A DNA stretch of 64,000 nucleotides, from positions 111,782,267-111,846,266 of the forward strand of contig OY282605.1 in the NCBI GenBank assembly GCA_958298945.1, read 5' to 3'. The notes beneath the pieces were generated by a model. It did not search any database, was not told where the DNA came from, and was given only the letters and a program-made list of their open reading frames with translations. The stretch is from Atherix ibis. Lineage: Eukaryota; Arthropoda; Insecta; Diptera; Athericidae. Below are positions 32,001 through 44,430 of this stretch, in pieces. Within the stretch, counting starts at the first letter, position 1. Every line of letters starts with the position of its first letter. Position numbers and translations under genes: made by a program.

Positions 32001-35000
32001 GGCATTTTTTATTTATTTTTTTTTTTATAAAAATAAGAGTGTATTTGCAAATGCTTTTATTTTAAATTTTAAATAATATTAAGAAGGAAATTAAATACTA
32101 CATTTTTATTTTGCGCCCGAATACTTCTGCTTTTCTTGTTTATTAGAAATGTAAAAAAAAATTAAGAAAATATCATTTTAACAAGAAACAGGAACACATT
32201 TAGTAGAAGTGAGAATCCTAGACATTTTTTCTGCTTGTTATAAGGTTAATTTTTATCCTTAGTCTAGAATATATTCAACTTCTTATCTACTTGTATTAGA
32301 GCAAATGAAAATTAAATTTTTAAAATATTCTTTAATATTCTATAAGCTTTTTTCCATATTCGCTATCTTTGGACAATATCATCCTTTTAATATAGTTACA
32401 AACTCGATTTGATTATATAAATTTTTTTTAGTTCCTACAAAAAAGTAGCTTTTAAATTCTATAAATACAAACATTTTATACTGCATAGATTTAATGGAGA
32501 AAAAAAATTATTTAATTAAAACTGTTCAATATTAAATTCCAAAAGAAAAATTAAATATCTAAAAACAAAATGGTGGTTCAAAAGAAAATAAACGTTAACG
32601 ATTGGGAATCGAATTGCATTTTAAACAAGAAACTTTTGGGAAATGTTTTCAAAAACTACATTTTTTTTATTTTTATATTTATTTACATAAAAAACTTATA
32701 GGATAAGTTCTCTCACTCCAAAAAATGATGTTTTTATTGAAAAGTCAGTTAAACATTCTATTTTTAAACATATTAATCAATAGAAATTTCAAACTTTTAT
32801 TCAAAATTTAGTCAAAAAGTAGAATTTCTACATCTCAGACACTAATAAAACTGATGCATATTTTTGGGTATATTGTTCGCCATAAATTCGACATTTTCTT
32901 TCGTTTTTGAATTTTAGTTACATTATTCGCGTCGCTCAGTTACCGTTTAATATTTTTCACGGTAAGGTGATTTTGAAAGGACATGATTAAGACTATAACA
33001 TAATTAGACAACCAACCCTTCGATCTCACCTGTTACTCTCAACAATGTTGAGCTAGAATGAATTCCAAAACCCTACAAATGTTATACATTTTAATACAAC
33101 AATTTATAGTTAATTAATTTTAATTATTAATATTTATAAAATTATTATGAAATCAATAGATTATATGTTAATTAATTAAAATCAAATGCTTCTTGGATTC
33201 TTATAAAATTGCTTATTTAAAAAGTATTTATAAAAATATTGAAAAAAATCCATAAATCGTACTAGATTTATATCAAGCACTTATGTTATAATGTATATTT
33301 TCTTTATCATCTGAAATATTGTTATTTAAATTTGAAATAAAAGTTAAATTTTATAATTGGGAGCGAAATAACTTAAAATGGCATCTTTCACTCTATGAAT
33401 GACAAAAGTTTTAATTGATTACCGTGGAAACCACAGAAACAAGTCTGTTTGTTAGGAGAATACTCGTAGATGAAAGAAAAATGAATCTGATCTGAGATTC
33501 CTTAATTGGGTTGCTGTCAAACAAAGAGTAAAGAAATTTTCAGATATTCTTTCACTTTTCCAATTTTACCTTTGAAACATCATATTTATTATTAGAACAA
33601 AAGCAAAATTTTAGTCAATTTTTCAGCAATAGGAAAAACAACAATTTTAGTGTTGGTAATCAACAAAGATGATATAGTATTTTTCAATATCGTGTCAAAT
33701 TATGCTAATTATTATATTTCCCTTTTGAGTTTTCTGGTTACGGTTGGTAATGATTGTAGCTCAATTCTAATCTAAGCGAAAAGCAAACATTTAAAATAAT
33801 AAAATCCGGATAATATATTTATATTCTTTGAGATAGCTAATTGATAATTTTGATACAATCTGAAATTTGCTCTTTTTCTAATATTCAAATGTATTTCAGT
33901 ATTGATGGTGTACAATGTTTAATCTGAATTTTCATTTTAAAAAAAAAGTGAGAAAATTCATAGCAATTTTTTTTCCCTCGAAATTTTACAAAATTTAAAT
34001 ATTAAGTATGCTTACAATCGATTAAAAATGTCAATCTTAAATTCTTAATTGGAAGCAAACAAACAAAAACAAACATACAATTTGCAAAAAAAGGATATTG
34101 ATTCTGTCGATTAATTATGCAAATCTAAGATAGTTAATTGGCTAATCAGCGTTTATAAACGGCTATAATTGATACGTTTTTAGAACACTTTAAGTTAATT
34201 TTTCAATATGTTGCTAGCAACATGTACCAGTATGTTGCAAATACAAAAGAAAATTGATTCTTTTTCGTTCGTTATCATTTTATGATCTTTAATAAGAATA
34301 TTCTTAATTTTTTTTTTTATCTCAACAGTTAATATATATTCGTAGAAAATATATACTTTTAAAAACTTATGTTTACAACTAGTCTGTTATGATAATGTAC
34401 AATATAAAATTTTTTGTAACTAAATCTTAAGTAATAAAGACATTCATCCAATCGATTACATTGTTGTCATATAATAAAGTTTAATATAAAATAGATAATC
34501 TCCTCCTATGATTATAGATTTTCAAGATAATTGGATAGAAATAATTTTATATTTATTGCTATTTGAAAACAAAGTAGTAAATAAAAAATATAAAAAAAAA
34601 ATAAAACGAACGAAATGGAAGCCATTGAAATAAAAACGTTGAATGTCGTTTATTGGTAAATTCTCTTCAAACCCAAATAATTATCGCCAAGATTCTAGGT
34701 ACCTTAAGTAGAAGATTTATTCGACAGCAGGTTCGCAAACATGCCAATGAATAAAATTTGACTCCTGATCGTTAAGATATTGTGTAGGAATAGTGAAAGA
34801 TACATATTCATAGAGTTAAATAGAGTTTAAAAATAATGGAGTATTGAATGATAGAGTTGGAGGGGGTGGTGAGGTAGGAATCTTTTAGCAATGGAATTTT
34901 ATTACATGCCAGCTTTCCATGTAGACGCCATGCCAATGTTCAGATCGCAAATCGCACAAATCGCGCGCATCTTACACACATGCCATGAACATACATATTC

Positions 35001-35869
35001 GTGTTCTATGTAAAACTAATCAAGATATAAAATTGAAGTAGTAAGTTGCAAAGTTATTGACCCTGATCGATGACGGATTTTCATGTTTTTGCATTAACCT
35101 GTGCCTCATACCGTTTCCCTCGTTTCGCATGCCAATCTTCGGTCACCACATAACCTTCCGCCTCCTATTATCTTCACCATCCACGATATACACAGATTGT
35201 GAGGCTAATCGTATATTAGCCCATGTTTAGAATTAGTTCCGAAAAAGCTCTAAAAGATGCTGACTGCACTGTCCATCGGACCATTCGTTAGTACCATCAA
35301 TAATACACTTGCTTGTATACGCAAAAGTATTCCGTTCTTCTTCCTGGTCTATAGACTTAAGCAATGTTGAGCACTTCATTTCAATTTGTACAAATACGAA
35401 AAATCATGAAAAATATCGTTAAACGTACAAGCTTGTAAGATTTTATTGGAAATCGATTCCTTTTTTTTCATTTGTCTTATCAATAATTTTTGTTGTAGGT
35501 GTTCACTTCTAAATGAGTTTTTTAAACTTTTACATTCAAATTTTTACTTTTTTTTTTTTGGCTTAGAAAAAAAACTATTACAAAATTGGTTTTTTAACAA
35601 AGAAACTATTAAAATGATTACTTTATTATTAAATCGAAATAAATTAGAAGAGAAAAATTTATTGAAAAGAATACTTTTTTACGAGTAAATTTTTATTCAA
35701 AAAATATTTCTTAATATTAACTTTTCAAGTTTTAATTAAAATCTCATTTAAAATATCATTGCTAAAATATTATTAAAATTTTACATTTTCTTTACTAATT
35801 TTTTTCATGTTATTTCAAAAATATGCACTTTGTCTTTAAGTGAAGTTGTTTGTATACAAACTTACGATT
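29013..35869. other. Very AT-rich region without recognised genes
   Basis: About 6.9 kb with no supported gene or transposon. It includes a run of 14 C (29698-29711) that stands out strongly. A 121-codon plus-strand frame at 30967-31332 is Lys/Asn-rich and lacks recognisable domains; it is more likely chance in AT-rich DNA. Confidence 0.5.
29698..29711. repeat. Poly-C run, 14 bases
   Basis: Fourteen consecutive C in otherwise AT-rich DNA, preceded by an A run. Confidence 0.95.
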
Positions 35870-36960
35870 TTAAGGTTATGGTTTTTATGTGCTTTGCGGA
35901 ATATTAACGGAATTAAAATACTAAGTTAAAAAATATTATTCCTAATATATGCTTTAATTATAGAATAAAATATCATTATGATTATAAAATGTATTACGTT
36001 AATTTTGTTTGTTATATTCAGTTTCTAATTTAAAAAAAATGTAAAGTCAAATATGGACAATTTTTTTAATATTAGGTTTTTATGCAGCTTTGTGGAATAT
36101 TACAGGATATTTTTAAATCATTCCTAGTAAACTACTATCACATGAATATTATTAAATTATGAAATTTTTCCTACGAATTTTGTTCATGCTTTTTTCGATT
36201 TCTTTATCATAAAGAGGAAATGCAACATTTTATGATTTTTAGATTCTTTTTGGCATTTTTTTCCGAAATAATAACCGACATTTTTCCATTACTAACGATT
36301 TTCCTAGGTTATGTTTGTTGGCACTTTGCGAAATAATAATAAATGCTTTTGTATAATTTTAAATAAATATTATATTAAAAATGCTATCACTTAATTTTAA
36401 AATTTACAATTTTGTTTGATCTACTCAATTTCTGCTTAAAAAAGCAAAGAGCCAAAAATAAACGATATTCTAGGTTATGTTTGTTTCACTTTGCTGAATA
36501 ATAACGGATATTTCTGCATAGTTTCAAATAAATATTCAATTAAAAATATTATCACTTAAATATGATTTAATTATAAAACTTAAAGCGTTATATAATTTTA
36601 ATTAAAAAGCATGATTTTTGTAGGTTATGTATTTTAGTAGCTTTGCGGAATATTAAAGAATATTTTTAAATGATAATAATTATATGAAAAGTTTATAATT
36701 CTATCACTTAAATATTATTAAATTATTATATTTTTCATATAAATTTTATTCATGGTATTTTTTAATTCCTTATCAAAAGAGAAAACGCCAAATTTTTTTT
36801 AATTACATAATATTATTGAATAATTTTGTTCATGCTATTTGTTTTAAATTCTTAATTAAAAAAGGGAACCGTTTAAATTGCTTGATATCTTAGGTTGGCT
36901 AAGCCATTACCGGCTGAACATATTTTTATAATTTGCTTTAAAAAATATTTCAAATATTAT
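35870..36960. repeat. Strongly diverged tandem repeat array
   Basis: A block of the form aggttatg followed by a ...ctttgcggaatatta-like stretch recurs at about 35873, 36074, 36305, 36472, 36622 and, weaker, 36890. After each comes an AT-rich section with a tatcactta or similar word. Spacing varies from 150 to 270 bases, as in an old satellite-like array that has lost length uniformity. Confidence 0.65.
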
Positions 36961-39900
36961 TTAAATATTAAATGTCATTCATTCGTTTTTTTTTTAAATT
37001 TTTTATAAAAAAAACTTCAATATTTTAATTAAATTATTTTTTTTAAAAATGACGATTGAACTCCGTTTTCTAGTTTTAGGCTTTTTAGGTATTGGATATT
37101 TAGCAATAAGCAGGTCATTGCTACGTCAATCCATACTGTCTGCATTTTTTTAAATTGGGTACATTTTGTTTTTGAGTTTCTTGAAATTGTAATATTTGAA
37201 TTGTTCATAGACCGAAATTCGTTTGTAGGCTAGTTAAGGTCTTAGAACGTGAACACTACATTATTTCCGCAGCAACGTGTTTCGTTAAAAAGAATTTTTT
37301 GGAATAATTTTTTAAAAAAGATAAATCAATTTTATTAATAATGAATGTGAAAGAAAAATAAAAATGCTGGAAATAATAAAAACTTTATTGAAAATTAAGT
37401 TCGAGGCTACTTTTCGCTGATAGTGTGTACAGGACTTTTATGATTTAAAATCGTTTATCATATAATTGATTCCTAAATATTCTCATATATATAATTATTC
37501 CTATTTACAGACATTTTTTTTGTATTAAATTGAACTCACAATTATTGGAATTTTTGAGATAAATTTCATTAAAAAATTTTTGTATCTGATTTTGAGATTA
37601 TACCGAACATAATTTTTTCCATTTTTAAATTATTGTATATGCATTAAAATTCCTTTTAATTTATAATAATAGATTGTCTTTAGTAAAATTCAATATTAAA
37701 ATATATAAAAACCAATATGCCATAATAAAATTCCAATTATTTAGTGTTATAGAGACATAATCTTAGAAGAGAATTTACCATTCCGTTTCGGCGAAATGAC
37801 TTCGAACGGAACGTGACTGACCAATGAACACGGTTAATACCATGTCGCTAAGCTGATTTATAATATGAATAGTATCTTTTTTACATTTCAATATTCTAGC
37901 TATACTAAAGATAAAATTATATTAGAATGAAATCAACAGAAGGCTGTAGAAAAGATAAAGAAATGATCTCTTCGCTCAAGGCGATAATTGAGAATGCAAC
38001 TTGTCGCAAATAAAATTACAACCGCGTCAAAAATGGTTGTAGTCATCGCAGTTGTCATCGTTGACGTTACTGTTGCTTTTGTGGAGGGTTGTTGGGGACA
38101 TTGTCGTTGTTGTTATCACGGTCGCGGCGCCATTACCAGACCATTATTTGAGTATGTGCGTATTTGTCGTATTCTTTGGCAATCGGAAACTAAGTACGTA
38201 CACCGATTCGTAACTCCTGATTTCTGGCTCGGACCCTATTTGCAAGTATGTATATACTAACTTGCATGTTCTGATTTTTAAGTGGCTAGAACTGTACGTA
38301 CCAACGAGTGTATATTTGATTCTAATCGTCACCGATCTTCAGCCTTAGGTCTTAAGTCTTTATTCATTAGTCTTTGGTCTTGAATTTCACTAAAGTTGAG
38401 CATTTGAAACGGCGGTTCTACTACTATTTGGTCGGTCTCGTCCTTCTCCTACACCGCCGCCAATATCGCCTTCGTTTGTAATTATGTGTCTGCGAACAAG
38501 GAGTTAATATTTATTATTGATGACATTTGCGTGTTATCGTTCCGATTATATCTTCATTTGGTGTTTGCCTCTAAGGAGCTATGAGCAAGTTCGGTTCGAT
38601 TCTATTTTCGTATCGCTGTGACCATTGCGAACAAATAAAGTCTCATAATTAGTGTTTATTTATAGCAAAAGTTATACCAGCACAAGTATTCCATTTTACT
38701 ATTATTCCCCTCCTGCTGACACCGCCTTTTCACTATTGAATATAAAGTTATATGTACATATGTAAAAACATTTCCACTTGGCTAAGCTCCACGTATCGCT
38801 TCGAGCTTCAACGGATTATCGCTATATTCTTGTTGCGAAACTTTTCACCTTGAGACTATTTAAAGACCAGCCAAGACTTGTTTTGTGCTTATCAATAAAC
38901 AGCTTTTCTCTTATGCAATATTTTCGTTTATCTTCTTGTACATAGTTTTTTTTTTTTTTTAAATAATATAACTTTATTTTAATCCTTTGCATTAAGACAT
39001 TTATTGTCGCCTGTTATTTATTTAAGTACATGGTCCAGCGAAAAATTTTAAATCTGATGCAAAAATGCCTCGGCGTACGATGGCTAATCTACTTCGTCTC
39101 TCAAATCCAATTTATAATAAATAAATTCCAATTCTAAATTTAATACAAAATATATCATTTATTCAATACATACCATTCTTTATATAATATTCTTCATTAA
39201 ATTATATAATTTCAATGATTAAATTTACATATTTACTGGTATAGAAAAAAGATTCTTCAAAATGACTGCAATCGAACAATTTTACGCAACAAAACGTAAA
39301 TCCAGTCTTGGAATTCAATGAACTCGTTTCTAGGTATTTATTTACAATTGACTATGAAGAGATACAGCCAACAAGTACAAGTGCACATCTTAAGTCTAAG
39401 TGACTTCTTTACAGGACGTTTACGTCTTATTCACCAAAGCCTTACGAGTATTTGAAGATTTCGCTTTGAGAAAATTTCTTCCCCCAATATGCGTTGGTCT
39501 CGTTTCCTTTTTTGAGGGCTTATGTGCAAATCATTTCGTCCATATTTTTACCTATAGAAGGTATACAAATAAATAAGTACTTGTTTAAGCTCTTTTTCTT
39601 GTTCGTTATAATTTAACTAATATATTCGATACTTTGTTTTTATATCTTTGATGTTTAATGAGATCTTAAAATCACTTCTTTTACGAGTATTCGAGTACTT
39701 AAATTTATACTTTCCTGTTTATAAATATGACTTTATGCTACTTAATGTATTTAGAAATTAATTGCAAAAAAGTTTTACTAAATAACCAACAACAAAAAAA
39801 GGATTTTTTTATTATAAATAATATATAAACTTTGAACTTTTTATCATTTGTACTTAGTTTTACATAGATAAAAATTTTTTAATTCATGAAAAGAAGGAAA

Positions 39901-40329
39901 AAGTTCTGCCTTACTTTAAATATGGTTTAACTAACAAGACATACTAGACTACATTTAAAATTAATCAAAAACTTTTAAACGATCATTTCGATAGTTAAGA
40001 CTAATATTAAATTCATTCAAAACGTCAACATTTGCGAAATATATTGATTGGTATTTGGGGCAAAATTATACAAATTTGAATTTGTTGACATTATTTAATT
40101 TTGCAAATACTTTCATTATTAATATTTCATATTTTTTTGGTGTTTCCAGGTTATTTATTATAGAGTTTAGTTGATACTTATATTTAGATTTTATAAATGC
40201 AAACATAATCAAAATAAATTTATTAAAAAAATTTAAATACATAAAAATATCTAAAGATTATTTTAAAATAATTTACGATCTTATTTATTTTATTTTGGAA
40301 AAAGTTATAAAAATAAGTTTCTCTAATTA
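36961..40329. other. Region without recognised genes
   Basis: Mostly AT-rich. A less AT-rich stretch at about 37980-38480 contains a 90-codon plus-strand frame with gtt/gtc-rich Val runs that I do not recognise; no splice or domain evidence supports it. Confidence 0.45.
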
Positions 40330-40410
40330 TTCAACTTATAAAAACTGGTGTACCTCAAAGTAATATTCTTGGTCCCGTGCTATACCCACGATATTTGTAT
40401 CAGGCCCGGC
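40330..40410 (+). pseudogene. Jockey-type reverse transcriptase scrap
   Basis: It encodes TGVPQSNILGPVLYP, matching the conserved GVPQGSxLGPxLY palm motif. Nothing convincing flanks it on either side. Confidence 0.6.
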
Positions 40411-40704
40411 GTTCTACATTTTTACGAATACATTTTTGTTATTATAGGTTGTATTGGTGTAAAATTGAGGGAAATTTTTATGGTTTTTTGTTATAATACA
40501 TTTGCTAAAAATTATCTGCCCGCATTGCGACATCTGCTTGGAACCCTTACCTATTCGTTAGCAGTAATATCATAATTTATTAAAGTAGCTTAAAAAGAAT
40601 AATTTAGGTTTTAAGAAAGGGCTAAAATGATATCTTTAAGTCCAGTGAATACTTAAAGAGTAGTTCGAAGAAAGAAAGCATTGACATTTTGAACGAATTG
40701 GCAC
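40411..40704. other. Spacer
   Basis: No feature recognised. Confidence 0.4.
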
Positions 40705-40790
40705 CATTTCCTGATCTGAACTTCATTGAATACTGATGCAAAAAATCAATCAATTGCGAATCCAGTAACGGTTCTACCAATTAGAACTTT
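40705..40790 (+). pseudogene. Tc1-like transposase carboxyl-end scrap
   Basis: It encodes LAPFPDLNFIEY then a stop where Trp is expected, resembling the SPDLNPIExLW motif that contains the last acidic catalytic residue of Tc1 transposases. Only about 25 codons remain. Confidence 0.5.
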
Positions 40791-43014
40791 TTTTTCTCAA
40801 TAAAGTTAAAATTGGCTATGTTGACAGCACAGAACACAATTGATAGATGCCCTTTGACAAGAATTTTAATAATATTACTAATAATATGACTCTATCGGTG
40901 CCGTTTATTTGAATTTTTATGTAAAAGTGGACACTATACCAATTATTAATAAATGAATTAAAATAATATGAATTTTTATATTTACTTACTTATATTTTCT
41001 TAACATTTATAATTAATAAAATATTAATGTTTTTGCTAATGAACCTAAATAGTTGTCGTACTGCCAGCATATATTTTTCAACGAAATCAATTTTTTTCAA
41101 ACCATATGAATTCGCCTCAATTTCGCTTAAATCTAACCTCACTCTTTAAATACGAACTTCACACAATAGGGAATTTTTTCTTATATGTATTATTTAACAA
41201 AAATACATTATAAGCTTATTGAGACTATGTGTATATGTTACATTGATCGGTGGATCGGTCTAAATCTTGTATATGTACTACTGAGATTGAAAAAGCTATG
41301 GAAGACATTCCAATCAGACAGTTCAGGCAACTTTATTGACAATCCGATGGAATTTCAGCCCACTATAAAAGTCAATTTACGGAATGGTTAAAGAAAAATT
41401 CTTCAAATCGTTGGGTTCGGTGGGCGAACCTCGACTAATTGCATTATTACATTGATAACGGTGAGAGAAGGATAGATACACGTACTTTTGTATATCCCGA
41501 GAACCGTTTTTAAAAGAATTTTGCCAAGCATCGTAGGATATTTTGAATACTACAATATGTTAAATCTATAGGTTGATGAATATTTAAATAATTGAATATT
41601 ATTGTTAATTAGAACACATCATTTATAATTCTATTTCCTGGAAATAGTATAAAAACTTTTAACCATAAATTATTTTTTTTTTTAAATTTGAAAGTTTTAA
41701 GTTTAAAGATATAAAAGTTAATACTGGTTACACTGATCACTTTTCAATGAATACTGCAATCAAATTATATGAATTTCTAATTTATCAAGGATTTGGATGA
41801 AGCCTAAACTCTTCAAGGATTTGGATCAAGGATTTGGATGAAGCCTAAACTCAAGGATTTGGATGAAGCCTAAGCTCACTAAAACTGACAATTTTATTTT
41901 AATTCATAGATATTAAATTATTTGTAATGTAATTTGAAGAATAATTAATTAATTATTCTATTAGAGAATTTGTGACATTTTCGAAATTTTTGCCTATTTT
42001 ATATAGTTTTTACCCTATAAAACTTCTTTCATTTTCTATTTTAAAATATTTAGTTTAAGTACAAATAAGATCTGGAAAATGAGCTGTCTAATTCTCTTTT
42101 CTTTTACTGTACACTCTTATGCGCTCCTGAAAATTGGTTGCTGTAATAATTGTTCGTGGGGAATTTAAAAAAAAATTATAATTAGTAATTTTCGACTCTT
42201 TCTAATCTATTCTCTTTGAAAATTTAGTGATTTTATTAATCAGCCAGAGGGATTGTACTCAGTGAGAAACAGAATACTTACAGTGAAATCCCAAAGCTTT
42301 AGTCTTTAAGTCCATATTGGTTCAAGCATACGGACCTATAAAACTTTCAAGTTAAAATGTTGTATGCTATAATGTTGCTATCAAAGAATAGTAAGATAGA
42401 TAGTTTATAGGAGTAGGTTAAATTAACTTATAGAATTTTTTCTTATCACCTTTAATCTGCATCATGAAAACCCTTATTGCAGTATTTTTGAAGCAATATT
42501 ACCATTCCAGAAATAGAACCTCTTATTACAAGCATATTAAATTAAAATAATCCTACTTCTCCAATCGATTTCGAGAAAATCAACCTTATGATACATACAT
42601 CTACAAATGAAAGGCGTATTTTATAAGGAAAAAAAAATTTTATATAAAATAAAAAAGATATTCTTTTTAAGAGAAAGCCTCAAGTTGAACAGGCAAGCTT
42701 ATAAAAAAGAAAGTAGATAAACAATATTCTCCAATACGTTAAGAGTTGAGGTTATAGAGTAGCACCGATATATGCCTCCTCTGATTACAGCGCCATCACA
42801 CCCATTTTACTGAACTTCTATCAAGTAAACGTCAAAAAGACATGCAAAATATAGCAACGACTCTTCAGTGGCTTTAGCACATGCACTTTTCAAAAATAAT
42901 AAAGTTTATTTCGAAAATATTGTCTTTTTGAATAAACACACATCCATGTACAGGATTATTCAATAAGACAAATATACTGGCTTTTTTCCAAATAAAACAA
43001 AAAAGAAATGTGGC
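40791..43014. other. Region without recognised genes
   Basis: Contains the small tandem repeat at 41786-41875 and otherwise AT-rich DNA. An acaggattattcaataagac at about 42953 resembles a transposon end and may be the outer end of the next element. Confidence 0.45.
41786..41875. repeat. Short tandem repeat, about 25-bp unit
   Basis: caaggatttggatgaagcct occurs at 41786, 41826 and 41851, with a partial copy at 41813. Confidence 0.95.
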
Positions 43015-43785
43015 CGAGCAAAATTTATTATTTTATTTTGAAGTATAATGGATGCAATTATGTTCTAAAAATATCACCTCGGATCCGTTTGCAGAACCGA
43101 AACCTTGTGTAATAAATCCGGCCCTATTTTCACTAGGCTTTCAATATTTAATTTTAATGCACCAATGATTGCTGGTTTATTGACATAGACCAATAACTTT
43201 GAATAAAACAACAAGAAGAAGTCAAAAGGTGTTAGATAACTTTATTGAAAGCAATTGAACATCTGCATTTCTTGAAATTATCGACTTGTCAAACTTTTCC
43301 CGTAATCAATCAATTGTGGCTTGGGCTGTGTGGAATGTAGTGCCGTCTTGTTAAAAATACATATTCATTAAATAAATATCTTCCAAACCATGCTATACAA
43401 AAATTTTTCTATTATCGATCTGTACAGGTTAATATTGACAGTAACGACAACTCGTTCCACATTTAAAAAAAAATAAGGGACCGATTCTACCGAACCAAAC
43501 TGTCACTTTTTCGAAATTTCAAAGTTCCTCGGGAACAATTTGTGGATAGGCTTCTGTCCAGTAATGACAATTTTGCTTATTCATCGATCGAGAGAGATAA
43601 AAATGCGCCTCATCTGAGAAGATGTATTCTTGGACATTTTTTTTGGTAAAAAAAAAGAATAACGATTATTTTGATAAAAAAATTGAATAATTTCGAAGCG
43701 TTGTTGAGGTGTGTATCTTTCCAAAGATAAATTGCAGACCTTACTGAATACAACTGACAGTGACAGATGATTTTGACGTTTTAAA
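43015..43785 (-). pseudogene. IS630/Tc1-like DDE transposase, copy 2, internally deleted
   Basis: On the minus strand the amino end SLERYTPQQRFEIIQFFYQN is followed after a few codons by IFSDEAHFYLSRSMNKQNCH (shifted frame), so the HTH region and everything up to the first catalytic Asp has been deleted. WTEAYPQIVPEEL, a stop, and FEKVTVWFGRIGP follow. The end matches copy 1 (275-880). It is a dead deletion derivative. Confidence 0.75.
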
Positions 43786-43786
43786 T

Positions 43787-43850
43787 ATGACCACATGACC
43801 ATATGATCTATTCCTCATCGGAGGATTAGATCATGTGGTCATGTGGTCAT
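43787..43850. repeat. Perfect-stem-like hairpin, 23-bp arms
   Basis: Arms 43787-43809 and 43828-43850 pair with one mismatch around an 18-base loop; the left arm contains gaccacatgacc and the right repeats tcatgtggtc. It lies exactly between two transposon relics. Confidence 0.9.
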
Positions 43851-43851
43851 G

Positions 43852-44430
43852 TGAAATTCCTCGTCTTCAGATCCTCGATTACTCTCATTTGGATGTTATC
43901 GACAGTGCCAAGATGACGTCCTTTTTTAACTGTGTTTGATCTTGATAACCAAAAGAGGCATAAGGACTTAGATCAGTTGTTTAGGGAGGGGGCTGTGAGA
44001 GAACACAGAAATTGCTGCTTTCGTAAAAACGCGTTGACGTGATAGCTGTGTGTGAGATGGTGGGGATTAGAATCCTAATTCTATACCTTTCAAGCGCTAC
44101 TCAATAACTTCAATACTAATCGATGATCTGACCTCACAAAAGGCCTTACTCTTTCCATATTTTCATTAGTTATCAATGTTGAGGCTCTCCCTGTGTAAAA
44201 GCTTATGCTGTTCATAAGCAATATTGTCGGTGGGCTTGTTGCAACTTTTCGTAAGTCAAATTCGCACATTCACCAAGCTCAATACAAAATTTGATGGCAC
44301 ATCCTTGATACAAATTTTGCTGTTCCTTTTCTCATAACGCACTGCAGAAATACAACTTCACTTATTATACTCCATATGATCGCTTAGTCAGCGGACAAGG
44401 TTGAAAACTGAACGTCTAGAAGGGATGTCT
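43852..44430 (-). pseudogene. HTH_48 mariner, internally deleted copy e
   Basis: On the minus strand, HTH pieces (LTKSCNKPTDNIAYEQHK) and the linker NENMERVRPFVRSDHRLVLK are followed after about 150 bases by remains of the carboxyl end: a decayed HPPYSPDL stretch, then KKGRHLGTVDNIQMRVIEDL (43860-43925), typical of the residues after the last catalytic Asp. The catalytic core between is missing. At roughly 580 bp it is a deletion derivative; the copy at 48715 has the same layout. Confidence 0.75.

Noticed and set aside
37988..38260. A 90-codon membrane-like protein
   Set aside because: The Val-rich part comes from gtt/gtc runs; no homology, splice or start context could be supported.
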